The translations under genes and the position numbers were made by a program. The notes beneath the pieces are model-generated. The model searched no databases, had not been told where the DNA came from, and saw only the letters and a list, made by a program, of their open reading frames with translations. 64,000 nt of DNA from Anaerovorax odorimutans. GTDB taxonomy: Bacteria > Bacillota > Clostridia > Peptostreptococcales > Anaerovoracaceae. The stretch spans positions 85,413-149,412 of the forward strand of contig NZ_JANFXK010000009.1 in NCBI RefSeq assembly GCF_024459955.1, given 5' to 3'. Below, in pieces: positions 1 through 8,230 of the stretch. Each line of letters begins with the position of its first letter. Within the stretch, counting starts at the first letter, position 1.

Positions 1-116
1 GGATTTTCGGCGGTGTATTCAGTGACAGCCTCCTTGTCTCCACATCCTGACAATGCCATAGTAACTACCAGGGCTAACATCAATACTGCTGAAATGATCT
101 TATTCCTTTTCTTCAT
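1..116 (-). CDS. Lipoprotein N-terminus (partial, cut by window edge)
   Basis: Only the first 38 codons lie in the window. They encode a lipoprotein signal peptide: a charged start (MKKRNK), a hydrophobic stretch of about 17 residues, and a lipobox ending LSGC with the modifiable Cys at about residue 25. A strong GGAGG site precedes the ATG. The mature part begins GDKEAVTEYTAEN, which is too short to name a family. By inference it is a surface-anchored substrate-binding or similar protein. It lies downstream of the LuxR-type gene on the same strand, and its promoter region carries a palindrome at an activator position, so it may be controlled by that regulator. Confidence 0.75.
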   Translation of the reverse strand, partial: MKKRNKIISAVLMLALVVTMALSGCGDKEAVTEYTAEN

Positions 117-193
117 TGTTGATTCCCTCCTTGCTTATTCATAAAAATTGCGCGTTGTGATAAAAATCTGAAAAATCTGATTTTTATACATTA

Positions 194-234
194 ATTCTAC
201 TAACTGAGTTGTTTATGGACAATGCCCTTAAGGG
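194..234 (-). promoter_or_regulatory. Predicted promoter of the lipoprotein gene with palindrome near -42
   Basis: On the minus strand a -35 TTGTCC (217-222) and a -10 TAGAAT (194-199) are separated by 17 bases. The perfect palindrome CCCTTAAGGG (225-234) lies directly upstream of the -35, centred about 42 bases before the expected start point. A second palindrome, GGTTAACC, is at 285-292. The position fits an activator, plausibly the neighbouring LuxR-type protein. That link is inference. Confidence 0.45.
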
Positions 235-301
235 TACTTTTTCAGAGCCTAAAGGTCTTATCTTTTTAATCTTACCTACTTGTCGGTTAACCTCTCTGTC
301 A

Positions 302-1390
302 TTACTGTAATTTCAGTTTTTCAAATATCTGCTTTTGATTTTTAATGCCCATTTTTCCATACATAGACGCCAAATACTTCTTGACCGATGACAGGGAAAT
401 AAATTGTTCCTCGGATATTTCTTCATTGCTTTTACCGTTTAATACTGCTTTTAATACGGCAAATTCTTTTAGGCTGAGCCTGTACTTTTCTCTGGCCTGA
501 TTTAGTGTCTGTTGAATGAAGTGTGACAAATTGTATACCAGGCACACATATTTTATACTGTCATTCGTATTGACAGCATCAATCTTTGTGACCTCCATAA
601 AATATGGTATATCCTCAAATTTAAATTCCACTGAATCCCGATTTTCCGGATTATTGCCCGGCATCAGGCTCATGCACAGGGAAACTGCCTTTCCTGATAT
701 TTTTTTCCTCACTTCCGGAGTTTCCATAATTTCGTTGTAGGTGGCATTATTTCGGACAACCTGGCAATTTTCATCCAATGTGGCAATACCCACACATTTG
801 TAATTTTCAAGCATAAACAGAACACTCGATTTATCATCCGTTTCTCCGTAGTACTTCAATACGTTGGAAAGATGTATCTGGAATAGCTCCATGATTGCAA
901 CTTCCTCATTTGTAAAGTCGTTTTTTTCTCTTCCTCTGTACAAATTAAAGGCGCCCCTGATATTCTTTTTATTTTTCAGGCTCAAATTTCCCTCAAGAGA
1001 ATAAATGCAATTATTCGGTATTAAGTACTCGGTCCAATATGCGTTATTCTTTCGCTCTTCCTGATTAAAGAAAGTGCTGGACTTAAATATAATCGGCGTC
1101 TTCTGATCAAATATTGCCAGCGTATCATCAACCTTACAGTAAATCTCATCATAGGTCTGTACAACATCATGCAGCTCATCCCAATTCAACGAAATTGATG
1201 AATGTTTGTAATACTCTCCGTCCTCATCTTGCGAATAAAACAATATCGTGGCCCTGTCAAAGTATATGATACTCATAAGGCTGTTGAGAAAGTTTACGAT
1301 TCTGCTATGCAGCGACAGTTCATCATTATACAAATTGGCAATCATCTGATTAATAACCCTGATGTAAGATAAATCGAATTGTTTGATCAT
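302..1390 (-). CDS. LuxR-family transcriptional regulator with GAF-like sensor region
   Basis: The protein has 362 residues. The last 60 or so form a LuxR/NarL-type helix-turn-helix, with LSLKEFAVLKAVLNGKSNEE followed by the recognition-helix segment SLSSVKKYLASMYGKMGIKN. The first 200 residues look like a cytosolic GAF-type sensor, with no membrane segment and no receiver domain. The ATG at 1390 is preferred because AAGGAG lies 11 bases ahead; a GTG at 1402 overlaps that site. A promoter (1427-1457) precedes it. The ligand is unknown. Neighbours on the same strand are a TPP enzyme and alcohol dehydrogenase upstream and a lipoprotein gene downstream, the likely targets. Confidence 0.8.
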   Translation of the reverse strand: MIKQFDLSYIRVINQMIANLYNDELSLHSRIVNFLNSLMSIIYFDRATILFYSQDEDGEYYKHSSISLNWDELHDVVQTYDEIYCKVDDTLAIFDQKTPIIFKSSTFFNQEERKNNAYWTEYLIPNNCIYSLEGNLSLKNKKNIRGAFNLYRGREKNDFTNEEVAIMELFQIHLSNVLKYYGETDDKSSVLFMLENYKCVGIATLDENCQVVRNNATYNEIMETPEVRKKISGKAVSLCMSLMPGNNPENRDSVEFKFEDIPYFMEVTKIDAVNTNDSIKYVCLVYNLSHFIQQTLNQAREKYRLSLKEFAVLKAVLNGKSNEEISEEQFISLSSVKKYLASMYGKMGIKNQKQIFEKLKLQ

Positions 1391-1426
1391 AATTCTATCC
1401 ACTCCTTGCCTTTTTTCGGTAATTCT

Positions 1427-1457
1427 ATTGTACTATATACAAATCGTATACAGTCAA
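1427..1457 (-). promoter_or_regulatory. Predicted promoter of the LuxR-type gene
   Basis: A -35 TTGACT (1452-1457) and a -10 TACAAT (1427-1432) on the minus strand have a 19-base spacer. The spacer contains an inverted repeat of TATAC and GTATA around AAATC, a possible operator. The spacing is at the upper limit. Confidence 0.4.
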
Positions 1458-1518
1458 CCGGAAAATTATGGGCATGTATTTACATCGTTCCGTGAAATTA
1501 TGATATCAGAAACTCGCG

Positions 1519-3207
1519 TTAAATCTCAGATACCGGGTCTAACGGCCTGGCCTTCCAATCAGTAACGACTTCAATTACAACCGGTCTGTCAGCTTGCATT
1601 GCCTTTTTTAACGCCGGAGCAATATCTTCATCTTTCTCAACTCTGATTGCCATCGCGCCGAATTCTTTCGCGATTTTAGTAAAGTTAACCGGGCCCAGCG
1701 TATCCATCTGTTTTTCTTTTTCGATCTTTTCCGGTTCTGTTTCAGGATCGAAGAATTCCGGAACACAGTCAACACATTGAGCGTAAAGTGAGTTGTTGTT
1801 AAGAATAGTAATTGTGTTAATCCCGTATTTGACGGCCGTATCAATTTCCTGAAGGTGGTAGAAATATGCGCCGTCACCGCAGAAACAAAATACAGGCCTT
1901 TCTGGTTCTGCGCACTTCGCGCCAATTGAAGCGGGTACTGACCATCCCAGAGAACCTGCTGCCCGTATGTATTTTTGAGTTTGTTTCATGGGAACAGAAC
2001 CTGCTGTCCATACTGCCGACCAACCTGTATCGGAAACGAGTATCGCATCATCAGGCATGATCTTTGACAGCTCTCTGCACAGTCTTGCCGTATTACAGCC
2101 GTCAAGGTTTAATTTTTCTGATTCTGTCTGTTTTACAGCCACTTCATTAACCAAAACTCTTGTTTCTGCTGTCCAGGCTTCTCTTTTCTTTTCATGAATG
2201 GCTTCTAACAGTTGTTCCATTACTGACATCGCGTCACCGACTAAACCATAAGTATTTGTGTAATTTTTACCAATTTGCGATCCCTCTATATCAATCTGGA
2301 TGATATCCGTTCCGTCTTTTGGAATTGTGAAGTTCATTGTAGTCTGATCGGATACTTGTGAGCCGATATAAATCACTAGGTCAGCCTTCGACACGGTCAG
2401 GTTGGCGCATACCATTCCATAGCCGCCTACAATACCTGCCCAGAGTTTGTGATTTTCATCCATCGCAGTTTTCCCATCAGGAGTCGTGACCACAGGAATA
2501 TCACCTTTTTCAGCCAGCTGCGTTAAAATATTTTTATGATCGGAATAGAACACTCCCCGTCCCGCGACAATCACTGGTTTTTCTGCTCCATCAATCATTG
2601 CCGCAGCCTTTTTAACATCTTCTTCACAGGCCAATGTTCTGTGTGCGGGATAATTTGTATATTTCTCATCAACAGCAAAATCGTAATTCATTTCAGCCGC
2701 TTCCCATTTGTCACCGCCCACGCCTGAAAGTTCAATATGCGCCGGCCTTGGATTGCCCGTGGTTACTTCTCTGAAACATTGGCGAATAAGCCGGGGGAAT
2801 TCGCCATCTTCAAGGAGTGGTACATTAAACTTGGTAACTCCGCTGAAATGTGCCGTATGGTTTGATTCCTGATAGGCATTTCTAACCTGCAGACTTGATT
2901 CCTTGCATCCGGTCATTGCGATAACCGGTGAGTTCCCAAGCCAGGCATCATGAATTGACGCAGCTAGATTACATGCGCCAATCGACTGAGAAAAACAAAC
3001 TCCCGGTTTTCCGGAAACCCGTGCGTAACCATCAGCCATATAGCCTACTGCCAGTTCTGAATGGCCTAAAATGGGTTTGACGCCATAATCCTCTTCCAAA
3101 TTGTTGATTAAACGGTTCAGTGCGTATTCCTGGTAAAACAAATGTGAAACTTGATTCTCCCTGAGAACATTCGCCAAATACTCCTGTCCTGTCATCTTCT
3201 TGCTCAT
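1519..3207 (-). CDS. Thiamine-diphosphate-dependent enzyme, acetolactate-synthase-like
   Basis: This 562-residue protein has the three-domain layout of the TPP enzyme family. The N-terminal domain has the cofactor-activating Glu in GHSELAVGYMADGYAR. The middle Rossmann-like domain includes VVTTPDGKTAMDENH and a DIEGSQIGKNY stretch. The C-terminal domain has the TPP motif, GDGAYFYHLQEI through ILNNN. The start at 3207 is set by AAAGGAG just upstream; earlier Met codons lack a site. Relatives include acetolactate synthase, benzoylformate decarboxylase and sulfoacetaldehyde acetyltransferase, and the substrate cannot be read from sequence. It lies 47 bases downstream of an alcohol dehydrogenase, so the pair probably acts in one catabolic route (a 2-keto acid decarboxylated or ligated, with an alcohol or aldehyde step). 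Confidence 0.8.
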   Translation of the reverse strand: MSKKMTGQEYLANVLRENQVSHLFYQEYALNRLINNLEEDYGVKPILGHSELAVGYMADGYARVSGKPGVCFSQSIGACNLAASIHDAWLGNSPVIAMTGCKESSLQVRNAYQESNHTAHFSGVTKFNVPLLEDGEFPRLIRQCFREVTTGNPRPAHIELSGVGGDKWEAAEMNYDFAVDEKYTNYPAHRTLACEEDVKKAAAMIDGAEKPVIVAGRGVFYSDHKNILTQLAEKGDIPVVTTPDGKTAMDENHKLWAGIVGGYGMVCANLTVSKADLVIYIGSQVSDQTTMNFTIPKDGTDIIQIDIEGSQIGKNYTNTYGLVGDAMSVMEQLLEAIHEKKREAWTAETRVLVNEVAVKQTESEKLNLDGCNTARLCRELSKIMPDDAILVSDTGWSAVWTAGSVPMKQTQKYIRAAGSLGWSVPASIGAKCAEPERPVFCFCGDGAYFYHLQEIDTAVKYGINTITILNNNSLYAQCVDCVPEFFDPETEPEKIEKEKQMDTLGPVNFTKIAKEFGAMAIRVEKDEDIAPALKKAMQADRPVVIEVVTDWKARPLDPVSEI

Positions 3208-3254
3208 TTTTCTCTCCTTTAATAATAGATTCATTTCATTCAAAATTTCTTATT

Positions 3255-4301
3255 CTAAGGCTCAAGAATTACTTTCAGCCCTTCCTTTTTCTCCAAAAGG
3301 TCAAAGCCCTTTCCAAAGTCAGCCAATGGCAGCCTATGTGAAATCATCCGATTTAAATCTTCTTCCACCTGCGGCAGGCTCATCAGTCTAAGAGCAATAT
3401 CCCAGGCCTCATAAATTTCACCGAATGAAAATGTGATATCGCATGACTTCTTAACCAGAATATTATTCCAATCAAGACTAACAGACTTAGCAGCCGTTTC
3501 TCCTAACACTACGACTCGTCCTGTTTTTTTCAGGCAATCAAACATAGCCGCGATTCCCTTTTCCGACCCGGAACATTCAATAATTAAGTCAGCGCCTCGG
3601 AAATCGGTTTCCTCCATAATTACCTGATTTAAGTTTTCTTTTTCGATATTAACTGTTCTATCTACTGACTTGAGCTTTCTTGCTATCGGTAGTCTGGCAA
3701 TTTCTCCTTCGTTTGTTTCACTTAAGATTATTTTCGAAGCTCCCATGGCCTTTGCATAGATTGCGCATAGCATTCCAATTGTCCCGCCGCCCTGAACAAA
3801 TACCACATCACCGGGCTTTAATGTGTTCCTCACGTATAATGCCTGACACACAACATTACTCGGCTCTGCCATGGTTCCAACTTCATAAGAAATGTTTTCA
3901 GGAAGTTTCAGCAGATATTTTTCAGGCGTACAATAGTATTCAGCCCATCCACCGTCGATATCATAACCAACCGCCTTGCCTCGTACGCAAAAATTTGTCA
4001 TTCCCTTTCTGCAAAACTCACACTTACCGCATGCCCCCTTGTCCATCTGGGCAACTACCCGATCTCCTACTTTATAATCCGTAACATTAGAGCCAATCCT
4101 CGATACGATGCCGCTGAATTCATGTCCAACAATTACAGGTGGAGTATAGAAATGATTATCATGGTATAAATGAATTTCACTGCCGCATATGCCAATAGCC
4201 TTTACCTCTATTTCCACTTCATCCATTTTGGGCTCCGGCCTTGGAACATCCTTATACTCCCATCCCGCTTTGCCATCTTTTGTTTTTAATACTGCCTTCA
4301 T
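3255..4301 (-). CDS. Zinc-dependent medium-chain alcohol/polyol dehydrogenase
   Basis: The protein is 348 residues, normal for the MDR family. The catalytic-zinc region is visible as GICGSEIHLYHD and GHEFSGIV. The structural zinc lobe has four Cys (GACGKCEFCRKGMTNFC). The NAD(P)-binding motif is VFVQGGGTIGMLC. GAGGAG before the Met at 4301 fixes the start and excludes 25 upstream codons. The overall pattern resembles the sorbitol/threonine/butanediol dehydrogenase group; the exact substrate is unknown. It is the first gene of a minus-strand pair with the TPP enzyme. Confidence 0.85.
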   Translation of the reverse strand: MKAVLKTKDGKAGWEYKDVPRPEPKMDEVEIEVKAIGICGSEIHLYHDNHFYTPPVIVGHEFSGIVSRIGSNVTDYKVGDRVVAQMDKGACGKCEFCRKGMTNFCVRGKAVGYDIDGGWAEYYCTPEKYLLKLPENISYEVGTMAEPSNVVCQALYVRNTLKPGDVVFVQGGGTIGMLCAIYAKAMGASKIILSETNEGEIARLPIARKLKSVDRTVNIEKENLNQVIMEETDFRGADLIIECSGSEKGIAAMFDCLKKTGRVVVLGETAAKSVSLDWNNILVKKSCDITFSFGEIYEAWDIALRLMSLPQVEEDLNRMISHRLPLADFGKGFDLLEKKEGLKVILEP

Positions 4302-4491
4302 ATAACAATTCTCCTCGTTTCTTTTATATTTACCATTGGATACAGCGTTGCTGTAAGAAAGAAAATACTGAAACACCTTCGATTGGTCACATATATATTC
4401 TACTTGGATTAAAAATTCCAGAATACATACTAATGGCCATTTATCTTTGATCGAAAGTGCAACTCAAACGTGTTTTGAATTACAAACACAT

Positions 4492-4541
4492 AAAAAGCCT
4501 TCTACAGAAACACGTTACACATGTCTCCGTACAAGGCTTTT
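4492..4541 (-). terminator. Terminator after the Fic gene
   Basis: AAAAAGCCTT (4492-4501) pairs with AAGGCTTTT (4533-4541). In the minus orientation the hairpin ends in a T run, so it would stop transcription from the Fic gene before the alcohol dehydrogenase. The loop is long, about 30 bases. Confidence 0.55.
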
Positions 4542-4573
4542 ATACTATCTATTCCTTTTTCAACACAGTTCAT

Positions 4574-5338
4574 TTATTTTTTTCTTTTCAACACCCTTCC
4601 CTCCCAGGTCTTAACCGTTTCTTCCTTTAAGAATTGTACAAATCCTTCAATTTCCGTCGTTTTATCGAACACGGCCAATCCCATATAGTAAGTGTTCTTG
4701 TCTTCTTCATAAAAAATGGTTGGTGGTAAATTATTTATCATTAAATAATAATTCATAAGCGTTCGGCCAACACGGCCGTTACCGTCAGCGAAAGGATGGA
4801 TACTTTCAAAATTCAGATGAAAGTATGCGGCAGCTTTTAAGAGCCGTTCCGGATCATCTGTCTCTATGCTGTTTACTTCCAACAAAAGCTCCTCAATATC
4901 TCCCTCTACGTCTTCCGGAAAAGAACCTATATCATCGCCAATACTATAATCCCCCAGCTTATAGGTTCCCGGCCGTTCGCCTTTTGCATAACGGCGTTCA
5001 TCATAACATCCGGCCATCAACTTCTTGTGTATCTGCAGAACAAGTTCTGACGACAGAAGATTCTTCTTTACTATATGCGATAATAAAAACTCAAAGGCAT
5101 TCTTTTGGTTTTGGATTTCGTAAAGGGTTCTTAAATCGCCGGTGTAATTTATGACTTTTCCATTTTCAAAGATTTCCCGGGTATCATGATAAGTTGCTGA
5201 GCTGTTCTCAATCTTGTTAGAATTATACGCAAATAGAATTCTAAAATTATATAGCTTCTCAACGATATCTTCCTCGGCTCCTAAATCAGCTGATCGCCAC
5301 CAGGCGACTATTTTTTCGAACTTTGATTGTATGTCCAT
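4574..5338 (-). CDS. Fic-family protein with built-in inhibitory motif
   Basis: The protein is 254 residues. The Fic active-site motif HPFADGNGR is at about residues 181-189, with the catalytic His and the ATP-phosphate-binding Gly-Asn-Gly-Arg intact. Near the N-terminus (about residues 40-45) SNKIEN fits the (S/T)xxxE(G/N) inhibitory helix, which in class II Fic proteins blocks ATP binding until released. A flap-like segment, ERPGTYKLGDYSIG, lies at 121-134. AAGGAG just ahead of 5338 sets the start. By family knowledge it AMP-ylates a protein target. No separate antitoxin gene flanks it, which fits self-inhibition. The target is unknown. Confidence 0.9.
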   Translation of the reverse strand: MDIQSKFEKIVAWWRSADLGAEEDIVEKLYNFRILFAYNSNKIENSSATYHDTREIFENGKVINYTGDLRTLYEIQNQKNAFEFLLSHIVKKNLLSSELVLQIHKKLMAGCYDERRYAKGERPGTYKLGDYSIGDDIGSFPEDVEGDIEELLLEVNSIETDDPERLLKAAAYFHLNFESIHPFADGNGRVGRTLMNYYLMINNLPPTIFYEEDKNTYYMGLAVFDKTTEIEGFVQFLKEETVKTWEGRVLKRKK

Positions 5339-5451
5339 AAAAATTCTCCTTAGCATCTAATTCCATTCATGAGTTACTATAGCACACTTTCATCATCGGG
5401 ATTCTTTCATTTATCCCCGGTCTATGAACAACTGAATATCGCATATACGGG

Positions 5452-6351
5452 TTGTCCACCTTTGCAGTTTTCCTAGTTTATAGCCTTATATACAGTAGTT
5501 ACCCAACCATGTGCATGGGCTTCGGGTGCAACGCCTGCGGCGTCATCGGCTGCCGAATCATCGAATCGCCCAGGGAGCGCCTGATCGCTATTCTCACTAA
5601 CAGCTTTGTTCCTTGCAATGGGAGATTTCCCACTCTCATAGCGGTTATTACGATGTTCTTTGTCGCATCCCTTTCTTTTGGCAGCGGCCTGGGAGCATGC
5701 CTGATTCTGACAGTGGTCATCGTCCTTGGGGTCACCATGACATTGCTGATGTCGAAGCTGCTGTCCAAAACTGTACTTAAGGGAATGCCGTCGTCTTTCA
5801 TTTTAGAGCTGCCCCCTTACCGCAGGCCAAAGATCGGCAGCGTTATCGTACGTTCCATATTGGACCGGACCATCTTTGTGCTGGGCCGCGCCATTGTCGT
5901 CGCTGCGCCGGCCGGACTGCTGATCTGGGTACTGGCCAATGTGGATGTGGGCGGGGTCAGCATTCTCACCCACTGCACCGATTTCTGCGATCCCTTCGGA
6001 CGGCTGCTGGGCATTGACGGCGTAATTGTGATGGCTTTCATTTTAGGCTTCCCCGCCAACGAAATCGTCATTCCCATCATTCTCATGACCTATATGGCCC
6101 AGGGCAGTCTGATGGACTATGACAGTCTGGCCCAGCTCCATCAGATTTTGATTGAAAACGGCTGGACCTGGCAGACCGCGCTCTCCACCATGCTGCTGTG
6201 CCTGTTCCATTTTCCCTGCGGCACAACCTGCCTGACCATAAAAAAGGAAACCGGCAGCTGGAAATGGACCGGAGCGGCCTTTCTTCTGCCGACGCTTGTG
6301 GGGATCATTCTCTGCCTTCTGCTCAACGGAATATTGGGGATCATCTTCTGA
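5452..6351 (+). pseudogene. feoB: 5'-truncated ferrous-iron transporter FeoB (membrane half only)
   Basis: The readable frame covers only the last 280 or so residues of a protein normally 600-800 long. It starts within the second Gate region (GFGCNACGVIGCRIIESPRE, then TNSFVPCNGRFPTLIA) and runs through the C-terminal membrane helices. The GTPase domain and first Gate half are absent, and no feoA is nearby. The frame opens with a TTG at 5452 after an in-frame stop at 5425; the FeoB-like sequence begins only around the ATGs at 5509 and 5515. No good ribosome site is seen. I read it as a remnant, though the remaining frame is undamaged and a short expressed membrane protein cannot be excluded. 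Confidence 0.75.
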
Positions 6352-6360
6352 TCCCCAATA
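6333..6360 (+). terminator. Hairpin across the feoB stop codon
   Basis: TATTGGGGATCA pairs perfectly over 12 bases with TGATCCCCAATA around a five-base loop. It includes the stop codon. There is no T run after it, so it may be an mRNA 3'-end or stability hairpin rather than a classic terminator. Confidence 0.4.
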
Positions 6361-6442
6361 GCCTTAATTACCTAAGATCGAACCTTTTGGCACTATTGTG
6401 ACTTATAAAGCGATGGAATGGACCTAATATATTATAGTAAAA

Positions 6443-7156
6443 TTATGCTTTTAGATTTGCAACTTCCATCCACGCCTTACTTTCCCAATCGATTGGGTTG
6501 AGGGCTATTTTCTTTTCGGAAATAGTATGTCTGACCGCTTGCTGAAACTCAATATATTCGCAGTATTGCCAACGACTCCAAGGCTGAGATCCATTTTCGC
6601 TGTACCAACCCATCTTATATGTATCACTCTTTTCATGCTTTCGAGGCACGCATTTGAGTCCCAAGCCGCAGGACAAACCTTTCTTCTTGGCTCCCGCTGC
6701 CTCCATTATATATTTATCAACCGGTACATGCAGATATGGTATCATATCATTGACATCTACCTTGCATATATAAGTTTGAATCACGACCAGATATTTCAGC
6801 GTCATATTCAGCCACTTTTGTGCCTGCCCGAATGTCAGCCCACCGATTTTTCTATAAACGCTACTGATTTTATCACAGGTTTCTCTGTGTTCTTCATCAA
6901 ATTTTTCCTGTGTACTTTCATCAGAAGCCCGTACACTATTCTTTAAAGAATAGTACGCCTTAACCAGAATCTCCTTGACTTCGTTTCTCAAATTTTCCCT
7001 ACATTTATTGGATAACTTTTCCTCAGTGGACATACCAAAGTCAATCGTTCTGCACATATCAAGATACGCCCTTGCACCGGCTTTCTTTATTATCTCATCT
7101 TTTTCTTCGTCTCCATTAATACCAAAATATGCATACAGTAAAAAATTAGATTCCAT
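6443..7156 (-). CDS. Hypothetical protein, 237 aa
   Basis: I do not recognise the family. The protein is soluble in appearance (no signal or membrane segment), rich in Lys/Glu, and has a Cys-containing central part. The C-terminal half carries the distinctive segments IPYLHVPVDKYIMEAAGAKK and SQPWSRWQYCEYIEFQ. AAGGTG lies before the ATG. It sits 23 bases downstream of the methyltransferase-like gene on the same strand, so the two may be co-transcribed. Confidence 0.7.
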   Translation of the reverse strand: MESNFLLYAYFGINGDEEKDEIIKKAGARAYLDMCRTIDFGMSTEEKLSNKCRENLRNEVKEILVKAYYSLKNSVRASDESTQEKFDEEHRETCDKISSVYRKIGGLTFGQAQKWLNMTLKYLVVIQTYICKVDVNDMIPYLHVPVDKYIMEAAGAKKKGLSCGLGLKCVPRKHEKSDTYKMGWYSENGSQPWSRWQYCEYIEFQQAVRHTISEKKIALNPIDWESKAWMEVANLKA

Positions 7157-7179
7157 AGTTTACACCTTTCTCCAAGCAC

Positions 7180-7701
7180 TTATATATAACGTCTTACTTT
7201 TTTCATATACTGTCCATACGATGTGCCAAACCTTTCAATGCACCATCTTTCTTCTGAAAGGATGATCCAATGAGAGGATATCTGGAATACAACAACAATG
7301 CTCAGCAGTATCAGCGATTGGGTAAGCAAAGCCATTCCTACAAAGCAGACAAAATAGGATACATACATAGGATTACGTGAAAAACGGTAAATCCCGTTCG
7401 TATTCAGCCCGGCTTCAGAGGGTGAGGAAAAATTCATTATTGAAATCGAACATATGAATAAGCCGAGCAAATAACAGACCAGCCCAGTATAAAACTGCCA
7501 GCAAAGCTCTATGTTAACTTTTAGAAAAAACAAGTATATAAAGATTGCTATATTTGAAATTTGATAGATCCAGTAAGCAATTCTTTCGCTTCCCTGCACT
7601 GGCGCAAAGCGGGCCGCCCGCTGTACTGCCTCCTTGTTTACAAAGGACAGCAGGCCGAACCTGATTATTAAAAAAGGGATCAACAATACTATGCCATTCA
7701 T
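7180..7701 (-). CDS. Isoprenylcysteine/phospholipid-type methyltransferase family membrane protein
   Basis: The protein has 173 residues and about four hydrophobic helices. The C-terminal half shows the family pattern: a NPMYVSYF segment after YRFSR, a further hydrophobic pair, then an EERWCIERFG stretch with the acidic and Arg residues conserved in ICMT/PEMT-like enzymes. Such enzymes use S-adenosylmethionine at the membrane. The bacterial substrate is unknown. AGAGGCGG precedes the ATG. It pairs with the unknown gene that follows. Confidence 0.75.
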   Translation of the reverse strand: MNGIVLLIPFLIIRFGLLSFVNKEAVQRAARFAPVQGSERIAYWIYQISNIAIFIYLFFLKVNIELCWQFYTGLVCYLLGLFICSISIMNFSSPSEAGLNTNGIYRFSRNPMYVSYFVCFVGMALLTQSLILLSIVVVFQISSHWIILSEERWCIERFGTSYGQYMKKVRRYI

Positions 7702-8008
7702 TTTTCCGCCTCTGACTTTTTGTCATACCATTCTTTCGGTCAATTTAACTTATTGGAATAGTTTATCATAAGAATTGGGGCTGGTGCAGAAAAATTAATG
7801 TGATATGTAAAAAACGTGTGCATGACGGAATCAAAGATTCCTATGCACACATGTCGCCCGCAAGGGGCGACGCTTTGCAATGCACGTTCTTTGAAACTTC
7901 GTCAACATCGCCAAAGGCGATATTTCCTACGTTATAAAAAAAGCCAGCAGCCGGAAATGGGCCTGATACGCCTTCCTGCTGCCGACTCCTGCGGGCTGTA
8001 CCCGTCCT
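7702..8008. other. Intergenic region with a series of hairpins
   Basis: This 307-base gap has no convincing gene. It holds three successive strong hairpins (7816-7850, 7853-7871, 7907-7921) and the copA terminator (7943-7983). A further possible long-range pairing joins AACGTGTGCAT (about 7813) with ATGCACGTT (about 7880-7888). See the findings. Confidence 0.6.
7943..7983 (-). terminator. Terminator after copA
   Basis: In minus orientation GGCAGCAG and CTGCTGGC form the stem and a run of seven T follows at once (the A run just left of 7943). This is the end of the csoR-copA transcript. Confidence 0.7.
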
Positions 8009-8230
8009 TTATTTTCTCTCGATTCCTTTCAGCTCATATCCGGCGTCCTGAATCGCAGTTTCAAATACTGCGTCTTCAATCTCAGCCTCTGATTTTACCG
8101 TAGCTTTGCCACCGTCAAGATCCACGGACACCTCTGCGCCTTCCAAAGCCTCCAGCGCCTTAGTCACGTGAGCTTTGCAGTGTTCACACATCATACCTTC
8201 AATTTTTAATTCCGCTTCATACTTTGCCAT
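8009..8230 (-). CDS. Possible internally started CopZ-like chaperone within copA
   Basis: Inside the 3' end of copA, in the same frame, an ATG at 8230 begins a 73-residue unit with the length and fold pattern of a free CopZ copper chaperone (MxCxxC as MMCEHC). An AAAGGA ribosome-site-like sequence (8241-8246) lies 10 bases ahead. Separate translation is inference; the fused domain itself is certain. Confidence 0.35.
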   Translation of the reverse strand: MAKYEAELKIEGMMCEHCKAHVTKALEALEGAEVSVDLDGGKATVKSEAEIEDAVFETAIQDAGYELKGIERK

